DNA from: Oikopleura dioica
Taxonomy: Eukaryota; Chordata; Appendicularia; Copelata; Oikopleuridae
Length of the DNA stretch: 64,000 nt
Assembly (NCBI GenBank): GCA_907165135.1
Contig: OU015568.1
Span: 4,348,501 to 4,412,500, forward strand
Direction of reading: 5' to 3'
This document shows, piece after piece, positions 1 to 11,400 of the stretch. The notes beneath the pieces are model-generated. The model saw nothing but the letters and a program-made list of their open reading frames with translations, did not search any database and was not told the origin of the DNA. The first letter of the stretch is position 1, and every line of letters begins with the position of its first letter. Position numbers and translations under genes: made by a program.

Positions 1-1804
1 CCTTAAATTCAAAAATCAAGGAACGGGGCTGAGACGGCCCGAAGGGCCGTCAAGCCCTTAAATTCAAAATCAAGGAACGGGGCTGAGACGGCCCGAAGGG
101 CCGTCAAGCCCTTAAATTCAAAAATCAAGGAACGGGGCTGAGACGGCCCGAAGGGCCGTCAAGCCCCTTAAATTCAAAAATCAAGGAACGGGGCTGAGAC
201 GGCCCGAAGGGCCGTCAAGCCCCTTAAATTCAAAAATCAAGGAACGGGGCTGAGACGGCCCGAAGGGCCGTCAAGCCCCTTAAATTCAAAAATCAAGGAA
301 CGGGGCTGAGACGGCCCGAAGGGCCGTCAAGCCCCTTAAATTCAAAAATCAAGGAACGGGGCTGAGACGGCCCGAAGGGCCGTCAAGCCCTTAAATTCAA
401 AAATCAAGGAACGGGGCTGAGACGGCCCGAAGGGCCGTCAAGCCCCTTAAATTCAAAAATCAAGGAACGGGGCTGAGACGGCCCGAAGGGCCGTCAAGCC
501 CTTAAATTCAAAAATCAAGGAACGGGGCTGAGACGGCCCGAAGGGCCGTCAAGCCCCTTAAATTCAAAAATCAAGGAACGGGGCTGAGACGGCCCGAAGG
601 GCCGTCAAGCCCTTAAATTCAAAAATCAAGGAACGGGGCTGAGACGGCCCGAAGGGCCGTCAAGCCCCTTAAATTCAAAAATCAAGGAACGGGGCTGAGA
701 CGGCCCGAAGGGCCGTCAAGCCCCTTAAATTCAAAAATCAAGGAACGGGGCTGAGACGGCCCGAAGGGCCGTCAAGCCCCTTAAATTCAAAATCAAGGAA
801 CGGGGCTGAGACGGCCCGAAGGGCCGTCAAGCCCTTAAATTCAAAAATCAAGGAACGGGGCTGAGACGGCCCGAAGGGCCGTCAAGCCCCTTAAATTCAA
901 AAATCAAGGAACGGGGCTGAGACGGCCCGAAGGGCCGTCAAGCCCTTAAATTCAAAATCAAGGAACGGGGCTGAGACGGCCCGAAGGGCCGTCAAGCCCC
1001 TTAAATTCAAAAATCAAGGAACGGGGCTGAGACGGCCCGAAGGGCCGTCAAGCCCCTTAAATTCAAAAATCAAGGAACGGGGCTGAGACGGCCCGAAGGG
1101 CCGTCAAGCCCCTTAAATTCAAAAATCAAGGAACGGGGCTGAGACGGCCCGAAGGGCCGTCAAGCCCCTTAAATTCAAAAATCAAGGAACGGGGCTGAGA
1201 CGGCCCGAAGGGCCGTCAAGCCCCTTAAATTCAAAAATCAAGGAACGGGGCTGAGACGGCCCGAAGGGCCGTCAAGCCCTTAAATTCAAAATCAAGGAAC
1301 GGGGCTGAGACGGCCCGAAGGGCCGTCAAGCCCTTAAATTCAAAATCAAGGAACGGGGCTGAGACGGCCCGAAGGGCCGTCAAGCCCTTAAATTCAAAAA
1401 TCAAGGAACGGGGCTGAGACGGCCCGAAGGGCCGTCAAGCCCTTAAATTCAAAAATCAAGGAACGGGGCTGAGACGGCCCGAAGGGCCGTCAAGCCCCTT
1501 AAATTCAAAAATCAAGGAACGGGGCTGAGACGGCCCGAAGGGCCGTCAAGCCCCTTAAATTCAAAAATCAAGGAACGGGGCTGAGACGGCCCGAAGGGCC
1601 GTCAAGCCCTTAAATTCAAAAATCAAGGAACGGGGCTGAGACGGCCCGAAGGGCCGTCAAGCCCCTTAAATTCAAAAATCAAGGAACGGGGCTGAGACGG
1701 CCCGAAGGGCCGTCAAGCCCCTTAAATTCAAAAATCAAGGAACGGGGCTGAGACGGCCCGAAGGGCCGTCAAGCCCTTAAATTCAAAAATCAAGGAACGG
1801 GGCT
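1..1804. repeat. Tandem satellite, 55-57 bp unit, 33 copies, each with a perfect hairpin
   Basis: Thirty-three head-to-tail copies of a 55-57 bp unit fill the left edge; the last stops mid-unit at about 1804 and the array probably continues leftwards. Each unit has an AT-rich half (TTAAATTCAAAAATCAAGG) and a GC-rich half with a perfect 8-bp stem and GAA loop, GACGGCCC-GAA-GGGCCGTC. By eye the copies differ only in homopolymer length (A4 or A5, C3 or C4); I found no substitution. Such uniformity implies recent amplification or active homogenisation. No open reading frame or RNA gene is evident in the unit. There are no spacers, so it is not a CRISPR array. Confidence 0.97.
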
Positions 1805-2430
1805 TCCAGCAGGAAATTTCTTCCAGCTTCCGAGGTCCTCCAAGATCCTCCAAAGGACCACGTGATTAAATTTTATATCAATTTATTATAAACGTCAATA
1901 AAAGTTTTCAAAGAGCTTAATGGATTTGTCTTCCACCAGTTAAAAGTCCTCCGGAGGACTTTCACATTGATAAAAACAAACAAATTTTGAATTAAAAATG
2001 TAAATTTCTAGTGATCCCGTTAGAGTTTTTTCTTCGTTACTAATTTTTTAGATGTAAAGAGGTCCAAGGAATAAGCCTAAATTGATTTTAACTTATAAAC
2101 CCTTTTTTCTGGCTTCGCTAGTCAATTTTATCTTTTGAGAGCCAAAAAGGTTGAAAACATGGAGAAAATTCCTTGAAAAAAATTTAATTAAGAAGTTTTG
2201 CATGATCTTTTATCATGCCAAGTTTCAATTCTACCGAGCTTGCAGAAAAAAGTTGATTTTTTTGTGCGTTCACCCTAATAATATATCACACGAAAGCTCT
2301 CGAGGATATTTTTCAAATCGGGAGGGGATCCCATAAATGAGGTGCTATTCATAACCCTCGCTGATCAAAACTAACAATCAACATCGGTGAGCTTCCAAAA
2401 TTCTAATTCTTCCTTAGTCTCAACTTTTTG
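1805..2430. other. AT-rich region upstream of the TSP1 gene
   Basis: This 600-bp stretch between the satellite and the first recognised TSP1 exon is AT-rich. A short open frame at 2151-2336 has no recognisable protein features. The 5' exon of the thrombospondin-repeat gene, which should carry the signal peptide, must lie here or further left; I could not identify it. A possible splice acceptor (TTCTTCCTTAG) ends at 2417. Confidence 0.5.
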
Positions 2431-5145
2431 ATGAACTACGCCGACATCCGAAACGACGTCGAGTACGGTTACCAAGAGATGACCTGCCAAAACGTCGCTG
2501 CCCAATGGAGCAACTGGAGCGCTTGGGGTCGATGCTCTCAATCCTGCGCTGGAGGGGTTACCCAACGAACCAGATCATGCGTCTCAGGTGGCGTCGTTGC
2601 CAACGATCTCGCCGGCAACGCAGGATGTGGTTGCCCCGGAAGCGCAACAGAATCACAGCCCTGTAATACCTTCTGCTGTCCCGTTTGGCAAATCTGTACA
2701 GCCGAGACCTGTGGCAATTCTGACTGGACACCGTTGACCGCTGAAAACAGCGCTGATTTTGGCTTTGGCGCATGCCCAGACTGTGGCGATAAAACGCTCG
2801 AGTTGACGCGACACTGCAAATGCCAGGAAGCAGATGGGCGATTCCGCTTTGGTGATTTGACCGTCCCCGCGTTTTCAACCACATTTGCTCACTTCCAACA
2901 CGACTGCACTTTGGCCACAGGAGAAACTGTCGAAAACTCATTCGCCGGAATCCCTTACATTGCCAAACAGACCAAGGTTTGCGATGGCAGCTGCTGCGAG
3001 GGATGGCAACCATGGGGAGAATGGGGAGTTTGTGACGATTCCTGCTTCGATTCTCAAAACGGCGCTCTCAATGCAACGGATTTCCCAAGATTCCAATCTC
3101 GTCAGCGTACTTGCGGATGCAACGGGACCGAAGTTGCTACTGATTTTTCAAACTGCCCAAGTCTTGATGGCACCCAATTCCTCCCACTAGAGACCGAGCA
3201 ACGAGCCTGCGCATCAACTCCTAATCCTTGTCCTTACTGGGCTGCATGGGGTCCATATTCTGCCTGCTCCGCTACCTGCCAATCAGTCCTTTTCGACGCA
3301 GCCGCTGCTCCTGGTGCGCAATGCACTGCAGATCCCGCTGATGCCGGCGCTTTGAGAACTCGCGAACGAGGTTGCCTCTTTGGAGATGTTGGCAGTGCTG
3401 GATGCCCAGAACCTGATCGATCGGAAACTATCGCCTGCCAGCTTGGAGACTGTTGCCAGTACGATCAGTGGAGTGCTTGGGGTGCGTGCTTGACGGATGC
3501 TGGTGAATCATGCACTGCAAACGGACAGCCAGGAAAACAAACTCGACAGCGCAATACAGTCTGTGGAGACCCGACTGTCTGCGACAACTGCAATCATGTC
3601 GAAGAGTGTGAACTTCCGAAATGCCCGGCTTGGGCTGAGTGGGGACACTGGTCCGAGTGCAGCATGTCCTGTGGACAGGGAACCAAATCAAGAACTCGAG
3701 ATTGCTGCGGCGCTGCTATTGGATCAGGTAACGAAAATCCAAATTTTTAAACCGAATGTAAATCAAGATGCGTGCCCGTGCCATGGAGACTTTGACATTC
3801 CCCAGTGCGATTTCGGCGGCGACACTTGCACCAATTACTACAAGACTGGCGCTCAGCTCGCTCTTTGGACTGCTCGAGTCGATAACAATCTTCATGACGC
3901 TAACGACCAGGGTTACATTGATATCATGGATTGCCAAGTGAAACCTGTTTGTCGTAAGTTTTTATTTCCGGAGAGAAGAAAATGTTAACGAGGGGGTAAT
4001 TGCTAAATAGGCTTGTTTATTGCTTAAGAAGGTAAAAGCTTCAAAAATTGATGAACTCTTAAAACGAGGAATTTACCGGCTTCCGTCTCTCTATGCATCG
4101 TTAACCGACTTGATCATAAAAAATAATCTGCAATGGACTCTAGAAAGATCAAGAGTGAACCCTTGATGATCCATTTTTTCAGCTTATCTTCAAAAGTGGC
4201 GAACACCAACGAACTGGTGTGGACTGAATGGAGCTCATGCTCAGTTACTTGCGGAAATGGCGTCGAGCGAAGACAACGAGTTTGCGTCTTTGGACAATTG
4301 GGAGTCGACCCAGAATGCTCTGGCATGATTCACGAGGATCGACCTTGCTCTGGCTTGCCTTGCCGTAAGAACTTGAAGAGGGAGGAAGTACTAATGGCTA
4401 TTTAGCACGAGTATCTGAGTGGGAAGCCTGGTCCGATTGCTCTGTCACTTGCGGAATGGGAGGTGATCGATCGCGAGTCCGAACTTGTGAGAAGCCCGCA
4501 AATGTCACTGCTGATTGCACCGAACCTTTGATTCAAAACCAAGCTTGCAGAAATAGCCCATGCCGTGAGTAATTCTTTGATAGGTGGATATCACCGATAA
4601 TCCTAGCAATGCTGACGATGTGGAGCCAGTGGACTGCCTGCAGTGAGGAATGCGACTCGAGAATGGGAGTGACAACACGGGAACGAACCTGCGAGCACGG
4701 TATGATTGGAGAAGATGGATGCGACGAGTCCGCCTATCAATCTCAATTCTGCAACCAGGATGTCCCCTGCCGTAAGTTGCAGACAACAAAGATTGATTCA
4801 GAATCTGACAATGATATTTCTAGCATCTTGGGGCTCCTGGAGCGCATGGACGGCCTGTCGCGAGATTTCGCAAAACATTTTCGCGCACTCCCGAACTCGA
4901 AGCTGCGTAAATGGCCCACTCGGATCGCGAGAATGCCCCGTTGACGGAGCCGACCAAGAAGCTCCCTGCGACTCGGAATTCTGCGCACAGACACAAGTCG
5001 GTGGCGTCAGGTATTTTCTTCTTTCATTTAACGGTTTATTTAACATTTTTCTTCTAGTGATGACAACGAGGTGTACATTCCTCGAGGAGCCGCAACTTCT
5101 GTTTTGATCAGTTTTACCTCTTTCCTTCTCGCACTTTTCTTGTAA
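2431..5145 (+). CDS. Thrombospondin type-1 repeat protein, probably GPI-anchored (5' end incomplete)
   Basis: Coding exons: 2431(or 2418)-3726, about 3767-3953, 4197-4364, 4406-4564, 4607-4771, 4824-5010 and 5058-5145 (stop TAA). The protein carries about nine TSP1 modules with the typical WxxWxxC...C core and paired cysteines (WSNWSAWGRCSQSC, WTEWSSCSVTCGNG, SEWEAWSDCSVTCGMG, MWSQWTACSEEC). The last four modules sit one per exon with matching phase-1 boundaries inside a CPC-C motif, a classic layout for exon-shuffled extracellular repeats. A non-TSP cysteine block (CPCHGDFDIPQC) separates modules 5 and 6. The protein ends in a short hydrophobic tail (SVLISFTSFLLALFL) after a small-residue/hydrophilic spacer, which looks like a GPI-attachment signal; a short transmembrane end is the alternative. 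The ATG at 2431 leads into mature sequence with no signal peptide, so an upstream exon is missing. An AATAAA lies near 5207. Likely role: cell-surface adhesion or guidance (family knowledge). Confidence 0.85.
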
Positions 5146-5465
5146 AAATCACAACAAAAGGACCTTTTTCTACTTATTTTTCTATGATCCTGATTGGATA
5201 GAAAATAATAAACGTACTTGAAAATATTTATGCATTAATTCATCAAAGAAAAATCAAAAAATATGATCGAAAAGTCAATAATCTGCTCAAAAGTGTGAGT
5301 AAAAGCGAAGAAACCACATCCTCTAAAACCTCCTGCTGAAAGTTCGACTATTGATTTATCCCTATCGCTTATGATACTTAGCCTGTTGACACCCCAAAAG
5401 CCCCTGTGCACGGGAGGCCTTACTTTCTTCCTTCCTTCCTTTTATAAAAGTCGAGAATCTCGAGA

Positions 5466-8400
5466 ATGACCCCGTTGACATTGAAACAGAGATTGGAAAA
5501 TCACTGGAAGAAGAAAAAACTAATAGGTTGTTGATTCAATTTTGTTAACAGTGGATTCAGTAATTGCGTGATCCTTGGAATGTTGAATTATTTCTAGAGG
5601 AATTTTCCTTGTGGGAAGAGGAACAAGCTGAGAAATATGCGCAGAAGACAGGCACGCCTCCGGGATCTCCATATTGCGGTCGGCATATTGTTTATGGTAC
5701 GTAACTTAGCGAGTTTACTGATAACATGACAAGATTATTCGCTCGTAGATAGCTTTTGGACTCTATTTTTCTAGAAATCATGATTTTTTCGCAAAAATTC
5801 ATATTTATAATGTAAACTATTTTTTTTCAATTATTTTATAAAAATTTTAAAATTATTTATTTTTTTCAATTTTTTCGCCGAAAAATTTTATTTTCAATGT
5901 TTAAGCTTCAAAAAGGCATCTGAATGATATTTTGACCAGCTAAATGATATATTTCTTCCATCCCTTTTTTCGATTCAATGAGGGCGCTCACGATCCCGCG
6001 ATCGCGATATCTGCGCGTATTTCTGAGCTGTCACGAAAAGACGAAACCGAAAAAGAAAACCTTTTTTAGAAAGCATTTTTGTTCAAAAGAGATATAAAAA
6101 AGAAGAAAAAAGAAAAAGAGATGGCTTATTCGCGAAGATACGGCCTTGGTCGGAGTAAGTACAGTATTGAGTTTTTCCATGATTCCGTTTGTCTGGCGAT
6201 AAGAGGAAGATAAATTGGAAGTCGTAAGATTTCCGCGCAGTTCTCAAGCCGCCAGAAGTGGGAAATAGCGGAAGATTCTGACATGGGCGCAAATATTTTT
6301 CATGAAATTGATGAAAACATGAGTTTTCCGACCATTTTTATTATGGGGCGACACTAGGAAAGTCTCCGAATGTCTCCGAATGTCTACGAATGTCTACGAA
6401 TGTCTCCGAATGTCTTCGAATGTCTCCAAATGTCTACAAATGTCTCGGAAACCTGTTTTCGAAGCTGTTTTTGCTTCTTTTTGGTGACATAGGGAGACAT
6501 TTGGAGACATTTTGAGAAATTCGGAGACTTTCCATGTGCCCCTTATTATGATATAATAAATGTATGGTAATTTTGAAGTCATGAATGATAAATTTGGAAT
6601 TTTTCGAAAATCACAAAATTTCGCCAAATTAAACTTTGTCTCGTTACTTTGTCTTTGATGTGTCACTTAAAATTGTGGCACACTTGAAATTGGCTCGCTG
6701 GCTTTTAAACTCTGGGGATAAGTACAAATGTCAAACCGTAAAGCCCATAAATTAATCTTGTAAAGGCGCTGACTTCTTTTTGTGGAGCAGATGCTTCATT
6801 TTTACACGTAACGCAGCCGAGCGTTTTATACAAACTCATTTTTCTTTTGATATGAAATAGTCGCACTTTATTTTTCAAAACTAAGAAAGAAGAGGAAGAC
6901 GGGCCAGAGAAATCGCTTTCTGAAAACGGGGTGTTTTTGGAATGGATCAGAAAGGTAAATAGAGAAATAAGCCAAAAGATTTTGACACCCTTAATCCGGG
7001 ATGGTGCCTGGAACCGACAAAAAAATTCGACAAATTTTGCGTGGAAATTTTCAACCAATTAGAATTCGGCTCACGGGCCAATCAGGAGCCAAGAAGCCGC
7101 CCACGCAAAATTCTTTGGGAATTAAGGGGGTGCCGTCAAGAACTAACAAAAAATTTCGACAAATTTTGTGTGGGCGGAAACTCGGCTGCTGATTGGCAGT
7201 TAAGCCGACTCCAGGCTTCTGATTGGTTGAAAATTTTCACGCAAAATTTGTCGAAATTTTTTGTCGGTTCCTTAATTTTTCGTCAAAAACATGTTTTATC
7301 ATAAAAATTTATTTACCAATATTTCACTATTCATGTCGAAAATTTTGTATGTCTGGAATATTTGTACTGTAGACAAGATCAAACGTTATCGCACTTATCC
7401 GGCCACGGGAGTTTCAAAAACTCATTAGCGTCGATTACGTCCGGATTTCAAAACGCGTCTCCGATAATCCTCAAATTTTGGTGTCATAAAAATGTCAAGC
7501 CATTCTTGAAACAGAACAGCTTCAAAAAGGGACTCTGAGAACCATTTTCGCGCATTTTAACTGAAAGAATTAAACAGGAAGACAAGAGATAGTGGATTAA
7601 CGATATGGCATTTCACAGCTTTGTTCTGATCATAAATGGTAATTTTCATTTTATAGCGCTCTCTCTCTCTTTTAACATCCACTTTTTCGACAAGGTCAAG
7701 GCTGCCGAATCACTTCTTTTAGTGGCCAAATTGATTATTTTATTTGTATTCTGAAACGATTTACGAGAAGAAAAGCTTTTTTGAATAGGGCACTAATTAC
7801 TTCCGCCCTTAATTAATTACCATAAAACTAACCTTTCCCATGCTTTTATCATCTTTAAGGGTACAATCATCGATTTTGGTGGGGTCTCTTACTTTTTGCC
7901 AAATCGACGACTATACCCTAAAGCTTTGTGATATACAGGATATTAATAAATAAATGAAATCGAGAGATTTTTTCAAGATTTATCAACTTAAACAGAAATA
8001 TCTTCACTCATCAAAACATACAGTCTAAAAGACTTTCCACGTGACCGCTTATGTTTGTGAAGGTTAAGAAGCCACAATGTGGCATTGTGGCTTTATGTCC
8101 TCTACCCGAGTTTGGTTTCATTTTTTGACTTGTCATTCAACTCATTTTTAGACAAAATATTGCGAAAAAGATATGTATAAATAAACGCGGCAAAAATATT
8201 ATAAATGTGATTATTAAATATTATAATGTGAGCCAATACTGGAGATCGTCCTCGATACAGTATCAAAAAGGCGAGATAAAACAGGAAGCCCTAAAATCGT
8301 GGAATCTCGCTTCAAGCTGCTCAAATTTGCAATAATCCGTATTTGAGCATCTCCAAAATGAAAATCGCAAATCTGAAAAATTTCCTATTTGCTCTGCTGC

Positions 8401-11400
8401 TCGTGGCGCCTTGCTGCTTATTAAAAAACCGCAACCGTGAACGAGAGTTTCTTCTTTTTTTTCTAAAAATCTTTCAAGAAGGGCAAAAATGACTTTGAGA
8501 AAAAATGGAAATAATTATAAGAAGAGAGATAAGAATAATAACAGATCGCAGATGCTGTGGAAAGTTGACATGTGTAAGATTTGATTCTGGGGCATCAAGA
8601 AATGATAATGTTTTTTTTCTTGCTTATCAGTTAAGGAGGTAGATATCAAGAATCGGGATTTTCTGGCAGACTTTTCTCCCAATCCTAACATAGTGACCGA
8701 TGATTTTTTTGTTTTAATAAAGAGTTGAGGCCCTTATCTCGTGCCTATGGAAGGCCGATTTCTAAATTTCCAGAAAAAAATCGTAAAAAATGGCGTTGAA
8801 AACTCGGAAATCGCTAAAAATGACCATTTTCTTGGCAGACTTTTCTCGAAACCCTTATATTGAGCGGAATTTATTTTCTTCTGAGAAGTTAGATCAGACC
8901 CTTGTCTAGATCCTATGAAGGCCAGAATTCAAAATTTCAAAAATTTTTTTTAGAAAAAAATCGATTTCCTGTTTTTCGCAATTTTCAACGAAAATATAAA
9001 ATTTTGAATTTATATTCAGCAGTATTAAAATCATTCTATAAATGTTCCCAGGGGTTTCTGTTAATGTTTTTTGGACGAAAGCTAAGTAATTATTTATTTA
9101 ATTACTAAAAACTGGTCGATCTATTATAAAAAGGGCAAATTTTCGAGATTTTAGAGGCGATTTTGTGAAAAATCACGTGGTCTAATTAAAAAATTTTTGC
9201 TTACAAGTTTTCTCCTTGACCTCGAAACTATACGTAGAAAAAGTTTGAAGCGAAAAAATGGAAAATTTTTTTCTTGATATCGACCTCCTTAAGGACCCCC
9301 GTCAACAACTTTCCTAAAAAATCGAAAATTTCAAAACAGCCATATTTTAGCTTCTGAGTGTGCCTGGAAGTTAAATTTATCATAAAAACTTGCTTGTTGC
9401 ACTTTTTGACCAATAAAAATCTGAAATTTAAGCAAAATTGGGACTTTTTCGTCATTTTTCGTCAAAAAGTCCAATTTTCAAACGGGATTTTGAGGATGTT
9501 AGAGTCAAGATAGACCCCCAAAAAATGAAGACTCAAAATCGTTTTTTGACCTGTAGAATCCATTTCCGGGGCCAAAATTTTGAAATTCCGAAAATTGATT
9601 TTTCGAAAATTGTTGACGGGGGGGGGTCCTAAATTATTAAAGACAATTTTGTCATGGTGGGATGAACAAGCATAGTATTTGGTTAGCTTTTCTTATTATT
9701 TTCGAAGATAAGGTCCTCACTAAAATATATATTGTTTAGATGAAATTCAAATATATGGTCTTTTCTTTTTGAATAACTTTTCTCAAAATATCTTATTGGA
9801 TTTTGAACTCGAAGCCCACTTGATTCGTTGAACGGTTTCTTTTACAAATTTTTTCCTTCAAAAATCGCGAATCTTTGACCTTTACTCTTGCCTTGCCTAT
9901 CTATCAATCATTTGATCCGCCACTGTCACTCTTATCGCCCAGAATTTCAAAATATTTGACAGAAAATCGGAATCTGAATTTTTCAGAGTGACGGAAATGC
10001 ATCTTGGATGCGAAATTTTTGAAAAGGTCAATGTCATAAAGCATGTTTAGTTTTGAACATAGTTATATCTGCTTTTGCGAGAAGGTCAAATGTCAAATTA
10101 TACGCATTTTTCTGTGCTACTTCCTTTTCTGAAAATCAGAAATTTTTGAGAAAGCAGGAAAATGAAGACAAATGGTAAATTGAAAATGATTTAATTTGTT
10201 GAGTTTATTGATTCAATAAATGCCCCTCGCGGGAATCTTCCTGTTCCCAGAAAACGTCATTTCTGGACGTAATTGACACAAGAATTTGCTGATTTTGACC
10301 ATCAACAATTTGAAATTTGACGTAAAATTGTCAACAACAGGAATTTTTCCTGGGCTCCGAAAATGGGACCACCCTTAAGAAACTTAATTTTTAAAGGCAA
10401 ATCGGGCTCAAAAACCTGTGTAGAAAACCTGAGTCAGGAATTAAAATAGCTTAAGGGTACTACCTTCGATTGGCCGAATGACCGGAAAAAGTGCGGTAAT
10501 CGAAGGCAGCACCCTTAAATCAATTTTGGCGGAGCCGCTTCGCGGCTTTCTTTTCAAGAAAAGCCGCTTTGCGGCTTCTGATTCTAGCTCGTTGACGCCC
10601 TTATCGAGATTTTCCTCCTTTTTATTTTGGACTGAGAGCTAGAAATTCTTCCGTTTATTTTTTCTTCTCCTCAAGTTGAAATCCGATTTGGTCAAAAAAA
10701 TACTCGCTTCACTAGATAAATTTTGAGAGCGCGCGGCCGGGAATCCAGGGAACACGCTTTTCGAACAAAGTTATTACGCGCGGTTACACCTGCGTCCACG
10801 TTCTGACAAGAACGTTTTAGAGATGTGACTCGTGAATTCTTAAAAAGGCTTAATTTTTTCAATTCTGATTTCAGAGAAGGTTCGTGCTTCTTTCTAATGA
10901 CGCTACCGCGAGATAAGTGAGCGCCGGAAGTAAATTGATAAGCTAAGAAGTGGATCAAGTTGTCATCTCAGAGGAGATGATAAAGTGAAGCACAAGAATA
11001 CCTTTAATGATGCGAACCGGTTTCCCACACTCTCCCGTGTCATTTCAAGGACTGATTTTTAAGGGAGAAGAGTCTAAGAATCGGTATTTTCGTGACCAAA
11101 AATGCTGAAAATCCTGATTCGAAAAGAGAATATTCAGTTGGCAAGTTGCAAGAAAAGGGTTCGAAAAATCAGCCGGCGAGAATCAGAAAAAATTTTGACC
11201 AGAAATATCGGTCAAAAATACCGTCAAAGAACGGCCATTTTTAGCGAAAATCCACCAAAAATGGCCATTTTTTTACAATTTCTAAATTTCGCCCCCTTAA
11301 TTTTTTATAATCATCACCATAAAAGTATTTTGACTTTTTCGAATCGGACTTCAACCCGAGCCGTTCAAATTGGCTCTTTATAGAAAGTGATTATGAAATA

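Noticed and set aside
1-1804. Possible CRISPR-like or rDNA-spacer array
   Set aside because: Units are contiguous with no variable spacers and no rRNA sequence; the genome is eukaryotic.
2538-3013. Minus-strand frames of 114 and 151 codons opposite the TSP1 gene
   Set aside because: They are antisense shadows of the GC-richer TSP1 exon.
5443-5450. TATAAAAG as the TATA box of the MLCK-like gene
   Set aside because: It lies only about 16 bp before the candidate ATG at 5466, so transcription would begin after the start codon.
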